Under the pieces are notes generated by a model. The model was not told where the DNA came from. It saw nothing but the letters and a program-made list of their open reading frames with translations, and made no database searches. Positions 44,511 to 57,598 of a DNA stretch of 64,000 nt are shown here, one piece after another. Origin of the DNA: Liolophura sinensis (Eukaryota > Mollusca > Polyplacophora > Chitonida > Chitonidae). Location: the NCBI RefSeq assembly GCF_032854445.1, contig NC_088304.1, positions 8,073,704 to 8,137,703 of the forward strand. Reading direction: 5' to 3'. The first letter of the stretch is position 1. Each line of letters begins with the position of its first letter. The position numbers were made by a program, and so were the translations under genes.

Positions 44511-45015
44511 CGACAGGTTACCTTTCTGATTGGATAAAATACATGACGATCAAGGGGGATAACCTTTACGCTGTGTGGCTCAAGGGGAAATACTCATGAT
44601 TGAGCCGGAGAAACCCACGATTTCTCATCAAGTGAAATCCAGTTGTAACAACATCTATTTATAAAATGCTGACGCATAGGACATATTTGTGAATTTTGCC
44701 AGGCTGGAGTGCATAAAGCTATAAAAGGCTCTTGAAAATGCAAACGGACAGAACTAGAACGGAAATGTGACTGTGTAGACAGTAAAAATAGAATTTTGAC
44801 ATGAAAAATGAACCCATCATTTTTTAAGCTTAAGAAAACCTAGTTTAGCTGAGTGAATACATGTGTTAAACTCATGAAAAAGGCCAGTGGAAGCATTCTC
44901 AACTTCCTGTAGTTGCCTGACAAACCCGAAGAACAGCTACTAACCAACATGAACATGTAGATTGAGGTCTTCACTAAGAGAAATATCCACAACCAGTGAT
45001 CCAGGACAGGCCTGG

Positions 45016-45237
45016 CCCTGGGATCACGAAGAGATCTCAGACTTATGTCAAAATTTCAGTCATTAAACTTGGTATGTTCCTTTCAGTTATTTTAGCTGAA
45101 ATTTGTTTTAGCGTAACATACCCCGAATTTATGCTGTCAAGCAATATTTTGACGTGAGAAATAACAATTTTAAAGTGATTTGAAATTTTTTACTTGAGTG
45201 ATCCAAGATCACTTCCTGATCCCAGGGCTTGGTACTC
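45016..45237. mobile_element. Candidate MITE with imperfect terminal inverted repeats
   Basis: The left end ccctgggatcacgaagagat ct and the reverse complement of the right end ccctgggatcaggaagtgat ct match over about 22 bases with few differences. The 222-base interior is AT-rich and non-coding. No clear target-site duplication is seen. A second copy begins at 63879 and is cut by the window end. Confidence 0.6.
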
Positions 45238-45917
45238 ATCATGGCAAAAGTCAAGTCAAAGTGATCACAGAATGTTGGTGGATGGTGAGAAATGGTTGGG
45301 TGGAGTGTGGTGAGTGGAGAGTGGTTACTGCTTATACTCAAGCATATGTTTTATTTATGTGATGGTTATACTGGCTTGCTCTCTGGTCGTACATGAAACC
45401 TGTGGATGGTTGTGGGTTTCCTCAGACTCTGCCTCGGTTTCCTTCTATCATAATGCTGATAGTCATCGCAGAAGTGAAATAAATTGATATGATTTTAGGC
45501 ACTGGGCCAAACAGGAATGAAACCATTGCTGTTTTTGCCAGCCATCTGATGAACCTCTTGATAAAAGGCCAGGTAGCAATTCCAATTTCTGACCAACTCC
45601 TGACTAAATTCGAAGTCGTCCAAGATTGCTCTGACTTTAGGTTGGCAAAAACCAGTGTCAAAGGGCGCTCCATTCGAAAACCTGATGCATTTGCTGTTGC
45701 AGTATGTCACGGCGTTTGAGACAAAAATTGCCTGTCAAGTATATCTCCACGACCTTAAGTTTGCAGTCACACATTTTCCCCATCTTTCTTTCTGAGGATT
45801 ATTGCAAGCACATCAATCGGTTATTTTCCATTCTGCATCAAGGTTCTTTGGTAATGCTCACTGTAGGCTTCTGTCAGCCTTGACATATGTGACATGGGCA
45901 TGTTCACTTACCATGCC
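45238..45917. other. Intergenic, with a decayed SINE at about 45400-45495
   Basis: A SINE family 1 body is recognisable from ggatggttgtgggtttcctc and cataatgctgatagtcatcg. Overlapping open frames at 45422-45719 on both strands are unrecognised. Confidence 0.5.
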
Positions 45918-46235
45918 TGCTAGATTGCAACTTGTTCATTAATACCATGCCTGCTGGATTGCAACTTGTTCATCAATACTATGCCTGCAGGATTGCAACT
46001 TGTTCATAAATACCATGCATGCTGGATTGCAACTTGTTCATTAATACCATGCCTGCTGGATTGCAACTTGTTCATTAATACCATGCCTGCTGGATTGCAA
46101 CTTGTTCGTCAATACTGTGCCTGCAGGATTGCAACTTATTCATTAATACTATGCCTGCTGGATTGCAACTTGTTCATTAATACCATACCTGCTGGATTGC
46201 AACTTGTTCATTAATACCATGCCTGCAGGATTGCT
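45918..46235. repeat. 34-bp tandem repeat, about 9 copies
   Basis: Variants of tgcctgctggattgcaactt gttcattaatacca recur; gcaact at 45961 and 45995 gives a 34-bp period. Confidence 0.93.
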
Positions 46236-46889
46236 TCTTGTTTGATAGACTGAGGGAGGCCAGAGTGACTCGTTTAAACCATCAACTCCCATATGTTTTG
46301 TTGATACTTTTAATTTGTTGTTTGAAACAAGTTTTAACTTAGATGATCATGGTCAGAAACTGGAGTAATTTAGCCCAGGGTAAACCACTGACATGACTGA
46401 TCTTTGGCAAGCAAGTGATAAAACTTTCCCAGAGATGTACTGATACATGTATATACCATAGTGGCAGAGGTCAGAGTGGTTTTCATTGACCGTTCAGACT
46501 GTGCAAATGGTCACATGACCACCATAGGCTTATTGTCACTAGCGATTCAAAGGCAACTGAGTCATGGCCCGCTCCTTTGTACAAACTTTAAGCCATATTT
46601 GTAATGGAAGACAAATCTTACATGTATTTTGAGAGGGGGGAGGTGTTGGGCCAGCATTTACCCCAGAAAGATGGAGTTAGAGAAAATGCTGTGGTACTGA
46701 GCCTCCCCCTGAATGTGTCCAAGTAAAGGAAATGAAACAAGGGTCCTATCCATGCAGCCACATATATGTATATATCGTGACTTCTGAGATATGGAAGTAT
46801 GACGTTAAACCCAAGCACTTACTCACTCACTCCGAGATATGGTGTCCAAATGCAGAACCTGATGCCCTCATGTTAAGGGATGTAAACAG
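46236..46889. other. Intergenic, including a SINE family 2 tail fragment
   Basis: At about 46798-46833 gtatgacgttaaacccaagc acttactcactcactc is the 3' end of SINE family 2. Positions 46611-46742 are nearly repeated at 47309-47445. Confidence 0.6.
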
Positions 46890-47310
46890 TGGGAAGAGGG
46901 GGTATACCAAGTGGGGAGAGGTAAATAACAAGTCTGAAGAGAGGTATACTACAATGGGAAGAGGGGTATAACAAGTAGAAAGAGGAATATAACAGATGCG
47001 AAAAAGGGATTACGACAGGTGGGAAGACAAGTATAACAAGTGGGAAGAGGGGTATAACAAGTGCGAAGACAGATGTATGTATAATGGGTGGGAAGAGAGG
47101 TGTGTGTATAATGGGTGGGAAGAGAGGTGTGTGTATAATGGGTGGGAAGAGAGGTGTGTGTATAATGGGTGGGAAGACAGGTGTGTGTATAATGGGTGGG
47201 AAGAGAGGTGTGTGTATAATGGGTGGGGAAGAGAGGTGTGTGTATAATGGGTGCGAAGAAAGATGTATGTATAATGGGTGGGAAGAGAGGTGTGTGTATA
47301 ATGGGTGGAA
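46890..47310. repeat. 27-bp minisatellite
   Basis: Variants of ataatgggtgggaagagagg tgtgtgt recur at 27-bp spacing, with degenerate copies at the left. Open frames on both strands are repeat translations. Confidence 0.92.
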
Positions 47311-47445
47311 GACAAATCTTACATGTATTTTGAGAGGGGGGAGGTGTTGGCCAGCATTTACCCCAGAAAGACGGAGTTAGAGAAAATGCTGTGGTACTGA
47401 GCCTCCACCCTGAATGTGTCCAAGTAAAGGAAATGAAACAAGGGT

Positions 47446-47645
47446 NNNNNNNNNNNNNNNNNNNNNNNNNNNNNNNNNNNNNNNNNNNNNNNNNNNNNNN
47501 NNNNNNNNNNNNNNNNNNNNNNNNNNNNNNNNNNNNNNNNNNNNNNNNNNNNNNNNNNNNNNNNNNNNNNNNNNNNNNNNNNNNNNNNNNNNNNNNNNNN
47601 NNNNNNNNNNNNNNNNNNNNNNNNNNNNNNNNNNNNNNNNNNNNN
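47446..47645. other. Assembly gap of 200 Ns
   Basis: Exactly 200 N bases, a typical fixed-size scaffolding gap of unknown true length. The right side begins inside the RMND1 intron 9 array of the second copy. Confidence 1.
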
Positions 47646-48560
47646 GGAACACTGCAGTTTGTGAATAGAGCAAATCTGGAATAGCTCGGGAAACACTGCA
47701 GCATGTGAATAGAGGAAATTTGGCAGAGCTCTGGGGAACACAGCAGTTTGTGGGTAGAGTAAACCTAACAGAGATGTAGGGAACACAGCAGTTGGGGTAG
47801 AGTAAACCTAATAGAGATGTAGGGAACACAGCAGTTTGTAGGTTGAGTAAACCTAATAGAGATGTAGGGAACACTGCTGTTTGTGGGTAAAGGAAACATG
47901 GAGAGAACTCTGAGGAACACTGCTGTTTGGGTGTAGAGGAAACCTAACAGAGCTGTAGGGAACACTGCTGTTTGTGGGTAGAGAGGAAACCTAACAGAGC
48001 TGTAGGGAGCACTGCTGTTTGTGGGTAGAGGAAACCTGACAGAGCTCTGGGGGACACAGCTGTTTTGTAGGTAGAGGGAACTTGACAGAGCTCTCGAGAG
48101 CACTGCAGTTTGTGGATAGAGGAAAGCTGACACAGCTCTGAGGAACACCGCTGTTTGTGAATAGAGCAAATGTGGAACAGCTCAGGGGAACAATGCAGCA
48201 TGTGAATAGAGGAAATTTGCAGAGCTCTGAGGAACATTGCTGTTTGGTTGTAAGAGGAAACCTAACAGAGCTATAGGGAACACCGCTGTTTGTGGGTAGA
48301 GGAAACCTGTCAGAGCTTTGGGAACACAGCTGTTTGTGTGTAAAGGAAACCTAAAAGAGCTGTGGGGAATACCGCTGTTTGTGGGTAGAGAAACCTGACA
48401 GAGCTCTGGGGGAACACTACTCTTTGTGGGTAGAGGAAACCTGACAGAGCTCTGGGGAACACCGCTGCCTGCGGGTAGAGGAAATCTGACAGAGCTCTGT
48501 GGAACACTGCTGTTTGTGGGTAGAGGAAAGCTGACACAGCTCTGAGGAGTAGCTACTGCT
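47646..48560. repeat. 45-bp array, second copy of RMND1 intron 9
   Basis: Same unit as at 31735-32700 (gagctctggggaacac, tttgtgggtagagg), about 20 copies, with more single-base length differences. Its left end is lost in the gap. Confidence 0.93.
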
Positions 48561-48582
48561 GTTTGGCAGGCAGTTCTCTTAC

Positions 48583-48700
48583 CTCAACCATGATCAGCAG
48601 TATGATCATCCACTCCAGTCTGATGTGGATGATTGTCATTCAGGTGGGAGATCAGTAGTTCTGTCAGTTCACAACAATGGTTTAACTTCTCGTTCATCAC
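48583..48700 (-). pseudogene. RMND1: RMND1 copy 2, exon 9 (one-base insertion)
   Basis: 118 bases against 117 in copy 1. The extra base lies in the His-His-Ile region (catcc instead of catc), shifting frame before the membrane anchor. Confidence 0.85.
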
Positions 48701-49430
48701 CTGTAACAAAAGCACTCAGTAGAATTATCAGTTCTGTCAGTTCACAACCATGGTTTAACTTCTCGTTAATCACCTGTAACAAAAACACTCCGCAGAGATT
48801 AACAGTTCTGTCAGTTCACAGCCATGGTTTAACTTCTTGTTCATCACCTGTAACAGAAGCACTCAGTAGAAATCAACAGTTCTGTCAGTTCACAACAATG
48901 GTTTAACTTTTCGTTCATCACCTGTAACAAAAACACTCAGTGAAAATCAACAGTTCTGTCAGTTCACAGCCATGGTTTGACTTCTCGTTCATCACCTGTA
49001 ACAGAAGCACTCAGTAGAGATCAACAGTTTCTGTCAGTCCACAGCAATTGGTATAACTTTTCATTCATCACCTGTAACAGAAGCACTCAGTAGAGATCAA
49101 AAGTTCTGTCAGTTCACAGCCATGGTTTAACTTCTCGTCATCACCTGTAACAAAAACACTCCATAGAGATCAACAGTTCTGTCAGTTCACAGCCGTTGTT
49201 TAACTTCTCATTCATCACCTGTAACAGAAACACTCAGCAGAGATCAACAGTTCTGTCAGTCCACAGCAATGGTATAACTTTTCATTCATCACCTGTAACA
49301 GAAGCACTCAGCAGAGATCAACAGTTCTGTCAGTCCACAGCAATGGTATAACTTTTCATTCATCACCTGTAACAGAAACACTCAGTAGAGATCAACAGTT
49401 CTGTCAGTTCACAGCAATGTATAACTTCTC
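48640..49430. repeat. 74-bp exon 9 acceptor array, second copy, about 11 units
   Basis: Same unit as at 32825-33385, with about three more copies. Each keeps ctgttacag/gtgatgaa on the minus strand. Confidence 0.93.
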
Positions 49431-49921
49431 ATTCATCAACTGAATAACAAATGAAGATGTTCTATATTTTTGCCACTAGTACTTGATTGGATAATGAACT
49501 TGATACAAATATACATGAGTTATTGAGTCAGGTGGTTTTGCTATTTTCTGTCTGTTGGATTGAGCCATGTGTCCATAAAGCTACCTGTATAATATGAGAC
49601 GTGTCTGACTTCAAGATTTTTCAAGAGAAACTTGTAAAATGACATCACAGTGGGCAATTTTTTCCATTATCAAACACTGAAGAGGCAAAATTTGGTTGAG
49701 AATGCGACAGGTTGGATAAAAATTAAGCTGTATTAGTAAATTGTTCAGGATGTCAATAAATTTGATTACCTTTTGAAGTCCAACCTTCCACTCAACCTTT
49801 GCAATCTTGTATATATACCACATACACCTGATGATAGAAGTCTCTAACGGAAGCTTTTCTGTGTTTTTTTGTTGTTTTGTTCATCACTATAAACACTGAG
49901 TACATGTTAACAACTCCTCAC

Positions 49922-50041
49922 CTATGTCCTCTTGGAATGTTCAGGTAGACAAAAGCCTGTTGGTACAATGTCTCCAGTTGTTCTCTGTCCCAGTAAAAGT
50001 CTGGAGGGTCCAGCAAATCTGAGCTCAAGTTGATCAAATGT
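49922..50041 (-). pseudogene. RMND1: RMND1 copy 2, exon 8 (one-base deletion)
   Basis: 120 bases against 121. ccc becomes cc in the Ile-Pro-Lys codons, shifting the last codons, and aaag becomes atag at the donor edge. Confidence 0.85.
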
Positions 50042-50250
50042 CTGCAGAAAATGAGCACTGAACTGAGTATATATTAAGGATAAACAATTTACATTTTAAT
50101 AATATTTCCAAAAGACTAATAAAAAAACAAATAAAGTTTATAAAATCTTGCCAAGGAAAGATCACAAAATAAATTCTGATTTTCCTCAATCACGAGTCTG
50201 TCAACGTATACAGATATAGAGAACCTGTTGAACATGAGCGGAACACTAAC

Positions 50251-50324
50251 CTCAAGTGACAGCTCTCCAGTTTCTGAAGCACCTCTTGTTTTGTCATTTT
50301 GATTCTCCTGCCAACCTTCATATC
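50251..50324 (-). pseudogene. RMND1: RMND1 copy 2, exon 7 (three one-base deletions)
   Basis: 74 bases against 77. aaaa to aaa, tt to t and ttt to tt replace TGELFTLR with LESCHLR while the overall frame is restored. Confidence 0.85.
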
Positions 50325-50409
50325 CTGAATGAGGAAATGTAAAGAAATCATTCCACAAAGCTTTCTAACTATAAATACATGCAGGCACAGTATTATAGGC
50401 AACAATTTC

Positions 50410-53400
50410 CTCTGGTACCTGATGACAAAGGGGTATAAGAGAGACTTGAAAGAAGAGGCATTTGTTTTGGTACCTGATGACAAAGTGGTATTAAAGGTGA
50501 CCTGAAGGAGGAGACATTTTGTTCTCGTACCTGATGACAAAGGGTATAAGGCCTTAGGGTGAACTGAAGGATGAGAAATTTGTTCTGCTACCTGATGGCA
50601 AAGGGGTATAAAGGTGAACTGAAGGAATAGACATTTGTTCTCGTACCTGATAACAAAGGGGTATGAGGGTGACCTGAAGGAGGACATATTTGTTCTCGTA
50701 CCTGATGACAAAGGGGTATGAGGGTGAACTGAAGGAGGACATATTTGTTCTGGTACCTGATGGCAAAGGGTGAACTGAAGCAACAGACATTTGTTCTGGT
50801 ACCTGATGACAAAGGGGTATAAGGGTGACCTGAAGGAGGACATATTTGTTCTGGTACCTGATGACAAAGGGGTATAAGGGTGACCTGAAGGAGGAGAAAT
50901 TTGTTCTGGTACCTGATGACAAAGGGGTATAAGGGTGAACTGAAGGATGAGAAATTTGTTCTGCTACCTGATGGCAAAGGGGTATGAGGGTGAACTGAAG
51001 GAATAGACATTTGTTCTGGTACCTGATGACAAAGGGGTATGAGAGTGAACTAAAGGAGGAGACATTTGTTCTGGTACCTGATGGCAAAGGGGTATAAGGG
51101 TGAACTGTAGGAGGACATATTTCTTCTCGTACCTGATGGCAAAGGGTATAAGGGTGAACTGAAGGAGGAGACATTTGTTCTCGTACCTGATGACAAAGGG
51201 TATAAGGGTGAACTGAAGAGGAGACATTTGTTCTGGTACCTGATGACAAAGGGGTATAAGGGTGACCTGAAGGAGGAGACATTTGTTCTGGTACCTGATG
51301 ACAAAGGGTATAAGGGTGACCTGAAGGAGGAGACATTTGTTCTGGTACCTGATGACAAAGAGGTATAAGGGTGACCTGAAGAGGAGACATTTGTTCTGGT
51401 ACCTGATGACAAAGGGGTATAAGGGTGAACTGAAGGAGGAGACATTTGTTCTCGTACCTGATGACAAAGGGGTATAAGGGTGAACTGAAGGAGGAGACAT
51501 TTGTTCTGGTACCTGATAACAAAGGGGTATAAGGGTGACCTGAAGGAGGAGAAATTTGTTCTCGTACCTGATGACAAAGGGGTACAAGGGTGACCTGAAG
51601 GAGGAAACATTTGTTCTCGTACCTGATGACAAAGGGGTATGAGGGTGACCTGAAGGAATAGACATTTGTTCTGGTACCTCATGCAAAGGGGTATAAAGGT
51701 GAACTGAAGGAGGAGAAATTTGTTCTCGTACCTGATGACAAAGGGGTACAAGGGTGACCTAAAGGAGGAGACATTTGTTCTGGTACCTGATAGCAAAGGG
51801 GTATGAGGGTGAACTAAAGGACGAGACATTTGTTCTGGCACCTGATGGCAAAGGGGTATGAGGGTGACCTGCAGGAGGAGACATTTGTTCTGGTACCTGA
51901 TGGCAAAGGGGTATAAGGGTGAACTGAAGGAATAGGCATTTGTTCTCGTACCTGATGACAAAGGGGTATGAGGGTGACCTGAAGGAGGAGACATTTGTTC
52001 TGGTACCTGATGACAAAGGGGTATAAGGGTGACCTGAAGGAGGAGACATTTGTTCTGGTACCTGATGACAAAGGGGTATAAGGGTGAACTGAAGGAGGAG
52101 ACATTTGTTCTGGTACCTGATGACAAAGGCGTATAAGGGTGACCTGAAGGAGGAGACATTTGTTCTGGTACCTGATGACAAAGAGGTATGAGGGTGACCT
52201 GAAGGAGACATTTGTCCTCGTACCTGATGACAAAGGGGTATAAGGGTGACCTGAAAGAGGAGACATTTGTTCTGGTACCTGATGACAAAGGGGTATAAGG
52301 GTGACCTGAAGGAGGAGACATTTGTTCTGGTACCTGATGACAAAGGGGTACAAGGGTGACCTGAAGGAGGAGACATTTGTTCTGGTACCTGATGACAAAG
52401 GGGTATAAGGGTGAACTGAAGGAGGAGACATTTGTTCTCGTACCTGATGACAAAGGGGTATGCGGGTGACCTGAAGGAGGAGAAATTTGTTCTGGTACCT
52501 GATGGCAAAGGGGTATGCGGGTGACCTGAAGGAGGAGACATTTGTACTCGTACCTGATGACAAAGGGGTATAAGGGTGACCTGAAGGAGGACATATTTGT
52601 TCTGGTACCTGATGACAAAGGGGTATAAGGGTGAACTGAAGGAGGAGACATTTGTTCTCGTACCTGATGACAAAGGGGTATAAGGCCTTAGGGTGAACTG
52701 AAGGATGAGAAATTTGTTCTGCTACCTGATGGCAAAGGGGTATAAGGGTGAACTGAAGGAATAGACATTTGTTCTCTTACCTGATGACAAAAGGGTATAA
52801 GGGTGACCTGAAGGAGGAGACATTTGTGCTGGTACCTGATGACAAAGGGGTATGAGGGTGACCTGAAGGAGGAGACATTTGTTCTCGTACCTGATGACAA
52901 AGGGGTATAAGGGTGAACTGAAGGAGGAAACATTTGACATTTGTTCTTGTACCTGATGACAAAGGGGTATGAGGGTGACCTGAAGGAATAGACATTTGTT
53001 CTGGTACCTCATGGCAAAGGGGTATAAAGGTGAACTGAAGGAGGAGAAATTTGTTCTCGTACCTGATGACAAAGGGGTATAAGGGTGACCTGAAGGAGGA
53101 GACATTTGTTCTCGTACCTGATGACAAAGGGGTATGAGGGTGACCTGAAGGAATAGACATTTGTTCTGGTACCTCATGGCAAAGGGGTATAAAGGTGAAC
53201 TGAAGGAGGAGAAATTTGTTCTGGTACCTGATGACAAAGGGGTATAAGGGTGACCTAAAGGAGGAGACATTTGTTCTGGTACCTGATGGCAAAGGGGTAT
53301 GAGGGTGAACTGAAGGACGAGACATTTGTTCTGGCACCTGATGACAAAGGGGTATGAGGGTGACCTGCAGGAGGAGACATTTGTTCTGGTACCTGATGGC

Positions 53401-53925
53401 AAAGGGGTATGAGGGTGAACTGAAGGAATAGGCATTTGTTCTGGTACCTGATGACAAAGGGGTATGAGGGTGACCTGAAGGAGGAGACATTTGTTCTGGT
53501 ACCTGATGACAAAGGGGCATAAGGGTGACCTGAAGGAGGAGACATTTGTTCTGGTACCTGATGACAAAGGGGTATAAGGATGACCTGAAGGAAGAGACAT
53601 TTGTTCTGGTACCTGATGACAAATGGGTATAAAGGTGACCTGAAGGAGGAGACATTTGTTCTGGTACCTGATGACAAAGGGGTATAAGGGTGACCTGAAG
53701 GAGGAGACATTTGTTCTGGTACCTGATGACAAAGGGGTATAAGGGTGACCTGAAGGGGGAGACATTTGTTCTGGTACCTGATGACAAAGGTGTATAAGGG
53801 TGAACTGAAGGAGACATTTGTTCTGGTACCTGATGGCAAAGGGGTATAAGGGTGACCTGAAGGAGGAGACATTTGTTCTTCTCGTACCTGATGACAAAGG
53901 GGTATAAGAGTCACCTGAAGAAGGC
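50410..53925. repeat. 55-bp minisatellite, second copy, about 64 units
   Basis: Same unit as at 34360-35005 but expanded more than fivefold. It produces many overlapping minus frames (up to 533 codons at 51050-52651) with monotonous repeats and no protein signature. Blocks near 52960-53280 are themselves repeated. Confidence 0.95.
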
Positions 53926-54513
53926 AACATTTGCACACACACTGATGTCATAGCGGTAAAGGGGAAAACACAAGTTCTAAGTTCCCTGTTTATAAATGTG
54001 TGGTTCAAAATACATCATTTTAACACTTAAACTAACCGCAAAATCCAATTTATTGCACGGATATATTTAAGAAACAACACTGACCATCGGGAGCTAATAG
54101 GCTTTTGCATGACAACCAATTATCATGTGACGCTTTGAGTGCTAGTGATTGGCCAAGTTCATAAGGGCTGCTACACCTTGGCTGTTTGGAGTGAATTGTC
54201 CGTCAGTGCCATATCTCCAATGCTAAACTTCGTCTTCTCGGCTTTCAAAACTTGGTATAATTTTTTTACATATTTTTCTGTGATAACTTTGTCATATATC
54301 ATTTTTTCTATGTGGATATAGTGGTACACTTTGTGTTCACTTTAAAGTCCAAAGCAACAACCACATCTTGCTATATAAATATATGTATATATATATACAC
54401 GTACACATACATGTACAGAAAATTGACTGACTTACATGTACATACATAAACCCGTGATTCTAATGTGTTGTACAATGTATATGCAGCTCTATGACTTATT
54501 ATTATAAAATCAC

Positions 54514-54703
54514 CTCCAGAACTGGTTCTATGGACTCCACAAATTTGTCCAAGGAAGCCTCCCAAATGCCCAGCTTGACAGACAGCGAGAGAGCGTTGGA
54601 GAATGCATATTTGACGAGGGTGGTCTGAGCAGAGCTCTCTTCTGTATCAACATCCTGACGCTCCTGAATGTGAATAGTGCCAGATGTGAGACTGGGAGTC
54701 TTT
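54514..54703 (-). CDS. RMND1: RMND1 copy 2, exon 6
   Basis: 190 bases, open, with the same splice sites. One visible amino-acid change (Ala to Thr at the second residue) and two synonymous changes against copy 1. Confidence 0.88.
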
Positions 54704-54811
54704 CTGAAAACACAAGCACTTTCTCAAAAACAAACACAAGGACTCTCTGAAAACAAACAGCGGCTGCCTAGCCAGCACAGCACTAGAATTCAGGAGCCTA
54801 TTATTATTTGT

Positions 54812-54958
54812 GGTCAGTGTGAGCCCGCAGATGGTCATGGGTTTACCCCCGGGCTCTGCCAGGTTTTTCCCCACACCATAATGGTGGCCACCGTCGTGTA
54901 AGTGAAACACTCTTGACAATGGCGTAAAGACCCAAATAAATAAATAAATAAATAAGTA
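54812..54958 (+). mobile_element. SINE family 1, shortened, copy 2
   Basis: Counterpart of 35896-36075 with the first part of the body deleted (cagtgtgagcccgcagatgg). Confidence 0.8.
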
Positions 54959-55559
54959 CCCCAATTCTTCAACCTCTTGGCATATGAATGAGCAATTTTC
55001 AGTGCAATTTATGCATGTTTATAATTACATTTTGGAGAGAAAATGACATTGGCTGGATTGGCCAATTTCAGGGCTTCACAAAAAGTATGATTTTATCAGT
55101 CTCCACACAATAATGCCCCCCCCCCCCCCACCCCCCGCCCAGAATAAGCTTGAACAATCACCCTGCAAACATGTGAATCGAACGAAGACTTAGAGTAAAT
55201 CAAAACAAACACATTAGGCAAGCACTTTCTCAAACCAAATACAAGCACTATCTCGAAACAATCACAAGCACTTTCTCAAACCAAACACAAGCACTTTCTC
55301 AGATGAACAAATGATACGTGGAAATATACATTAGTTGCACAATTTTGTTATCCTTAAATCATTTTCAACCGTCATCAAAGGTATCTTCAAACTCACATGA
55401 AACATATAAAAACAATGGATTATGGATTTATGGCACCTTTATAGCTGCAGTATTTTAACAATACTGTGTTGACACTATAAAGACATATAGGTTTCGGCAC
55501 TGACTACAGCACTAATTAATGACTTTCCAATCATGTTCTTGGGTGAAAGCTGAATAGAA

Positions 55560-56185
55560 AATGGTAATGCTACTATGTATAGACATCACGATTGGTAATG
55601 CTACTATGTATAGACATGATGACTGGTAATGCTACTATGTATAGACATCACGACTGGTAATGTTACTGTGTATAGTTTATTATTTATTTATTTGATTGGT
55701 GTTTTACGCCGTACTCAAGAATATTTTACTTATACGATGGCGGCCAGCATTATGGTGGGAGGAAACTGGCCAGAGCCCGGGGGGCTACTATGTATAGACA
55801 TGACGATTGGTAATGCTACTACGTACAGACATGATGTTTGGTAATGCTCCTATGTATAGACATGTCGATTGGTAATGCTACTATGTATAGACATCACGAC
55901 TGGTAATGTTACTGTGTATAGACGTCAAACCTGCTAGTGTTACTCGCTGTATAAACATCATGACTGGTAATGTTACTATCTGTGTACCATGACCGGTAAT
56001 GTTAATGTATAGACATCATCACTGCTAATGTTACTCACTGTGTAAAAATCATAACTAACAACGTTAGTAACTGTATCACAGTTGGTAATGTTATTAAATG
56101 TGCATCATGACTGATACTGTTACTGTATAGACATCATGACAGGTAGTGTTACAAACTGTATAGACATTAAGACAGGTAATGTTAC
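55560..56185. repeat. 33-bp exon 5 donor array, second copy
   Basis: Same unit as at 36600-37325, but the homogeneous part next to exon 5 is much shorter, and a SINE fragment (55680-55787) splits the degenerate part. Confidence 0.88.
55680..55787 (-). mobile_element. SINE family 1 fragment present only in copy 2
   Basis: attatttatttatttgattg, gtgttttacgccgtactcaa, then the body to agagcccggggggc, inside the 33-bp array. Copy 1 has no element at the same place. Confidence 0.85.
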
Positions 56186-56189
56186 TCAC

Positions 56190-56290
56190 TGTGTATAGAC
56201 AAAGTCCATCTTCTCCAATTCATGCTCTATCAGACTTACACTATACACATTCTCTGAGAACTTCTCAACAAATTTCAGCACTTCAGCTCT
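56190..56290 (-). CDS. RMND1: RMND1 copy 2, exon 5
   Basis: 101 bases, apparently identical in coding to copy 1, with the same acaca/gtgagt donor. Confidence 0.9.
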
Positions 56291-56739
56291 CTGTTAAAAG
56301 AAAAGACCATTTTAGTTTAATACCAAAAAACACACATAAATAGTTTTCCATATCGCTTTACTGGACTTCACCTCAAACAACATGCATCTTGAAGGTGTCC
56401 ATGCATATAGTTTACAAATTGTAACAGCATATTCACACAAAGAATTTCCTTGAATAAAAAAGACTGTCACATGGACATGTATAATTGTTAAACCTAACTA
56501 AATTTAGAAAGCAGTTCCCAAGATTCTAATAACTTATCATATTCAAAAAGACAAGTAGCATAAATAGATCTTTGACAAAACTGATAAAAAAACGGAGAGA
56601 AGAATTCTTCACTCCTATGATAGAGACAAGTTCAAGTTTATGGATAAAGGAAACCTTTACTAACAGAGCCTGAAGCAAACCATTGTTATTCTCCAGGTTC
56701 ATGTCCCTGACAAACCTCCTGACTTCACCCGTAACCTCA

Positions 56740-56945
56740 ATGGTCAGGGGCTGAGATCAGCCAGTGACTCCATTAGTATGGGGCCGAGGTCAGCCAGTGA
56801 CCCCATTGGTCAGGGGCCGAGATCAGTCAGCGACCCCATTGGTCAGGGGCCGAGATCAGCCAGTGACTCCACAGGTATGGGGCCCGAGATCAGCCATCAA
56901 ACCCACTTATCTGGGGCAGAGTTCAGCCACTGACCCCATTGGGCT
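56740..56945. repeat. 38-bp tandem repeat, copy 2 of RMND1 intron 4
   Basis: Same unit as at 38256-38425, about five copies. It directly follows the empty SINE family 2 site. Confidence 0.85.
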
Positions 56946-57044
56946 ACAGAAAAACAATTCAGCTGAGTGAACCAGCAATACCTCTATAACATTATACGAC
57001 CCAACATCTGATAATATCAAAGTAATGTATCAACAAACTCCTAC

Positions 57045-57084
57045 TTCTGTCTCTGGCATGTTCCAAAACACGGCACAGCCCTCC
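57045..57084 (-). CDS. RMND1: RMND1 copy 2, exon 4
   Basis: 40 bases, same [13 protein letters not shown] coding with one synonymous change (gca to gcc). Confidence 0.9.
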
Positions 57085-57598
57085 CTGAAACAAAGTGGGA
57101 AAGATTATGGTGGGAAAGATTATGGTGAGAAAGATTAGAAAAACAAACACCATGGCCTATGGATATTTACAGGTGTTTGGTTCAAACTTTATTACTCAAA
57201 ACTGGGGCAACCATGATACAAAGAAAATGCTTTGGCAGGGTTAACTTACCTGTCCATCTAGTTGAGTCACTTACTAGATTTACCTTCAATGTAGGAAGAG
57301 TGATGGTCAGGTTTTTACATGTAAAACCAAATGTAGGAATACAAGAAAGTCTGGATTGATGTTTAATGGGTATAGTTTGAAGATATACTTACTGATCTCA
57401 TTGGTATTTTATTCTGTGCACAAGAAACCACTATCTTGTGGCTTTATTAAGACTCAAACTCATTATCTACACAGACATATATGACCTATCTAGTACCAGG
57501 TACATAATTTTGTGTTTGAAACAGTCAGTGCTTCCAAAGCAATTTTATCCTTTCATGAAGTGTTTTGTTTATATTCGCTGTGATAACACTACATTTAC

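Noticed and set aside
50190-54008. Long minus-strand open frames (up to 533 codons) resembling a repetitive proline/serine-rich protein
   Set aside because: They are translations of the 55-bp array in several frames at once, inside an RMND1 intron, with no start context or domain.
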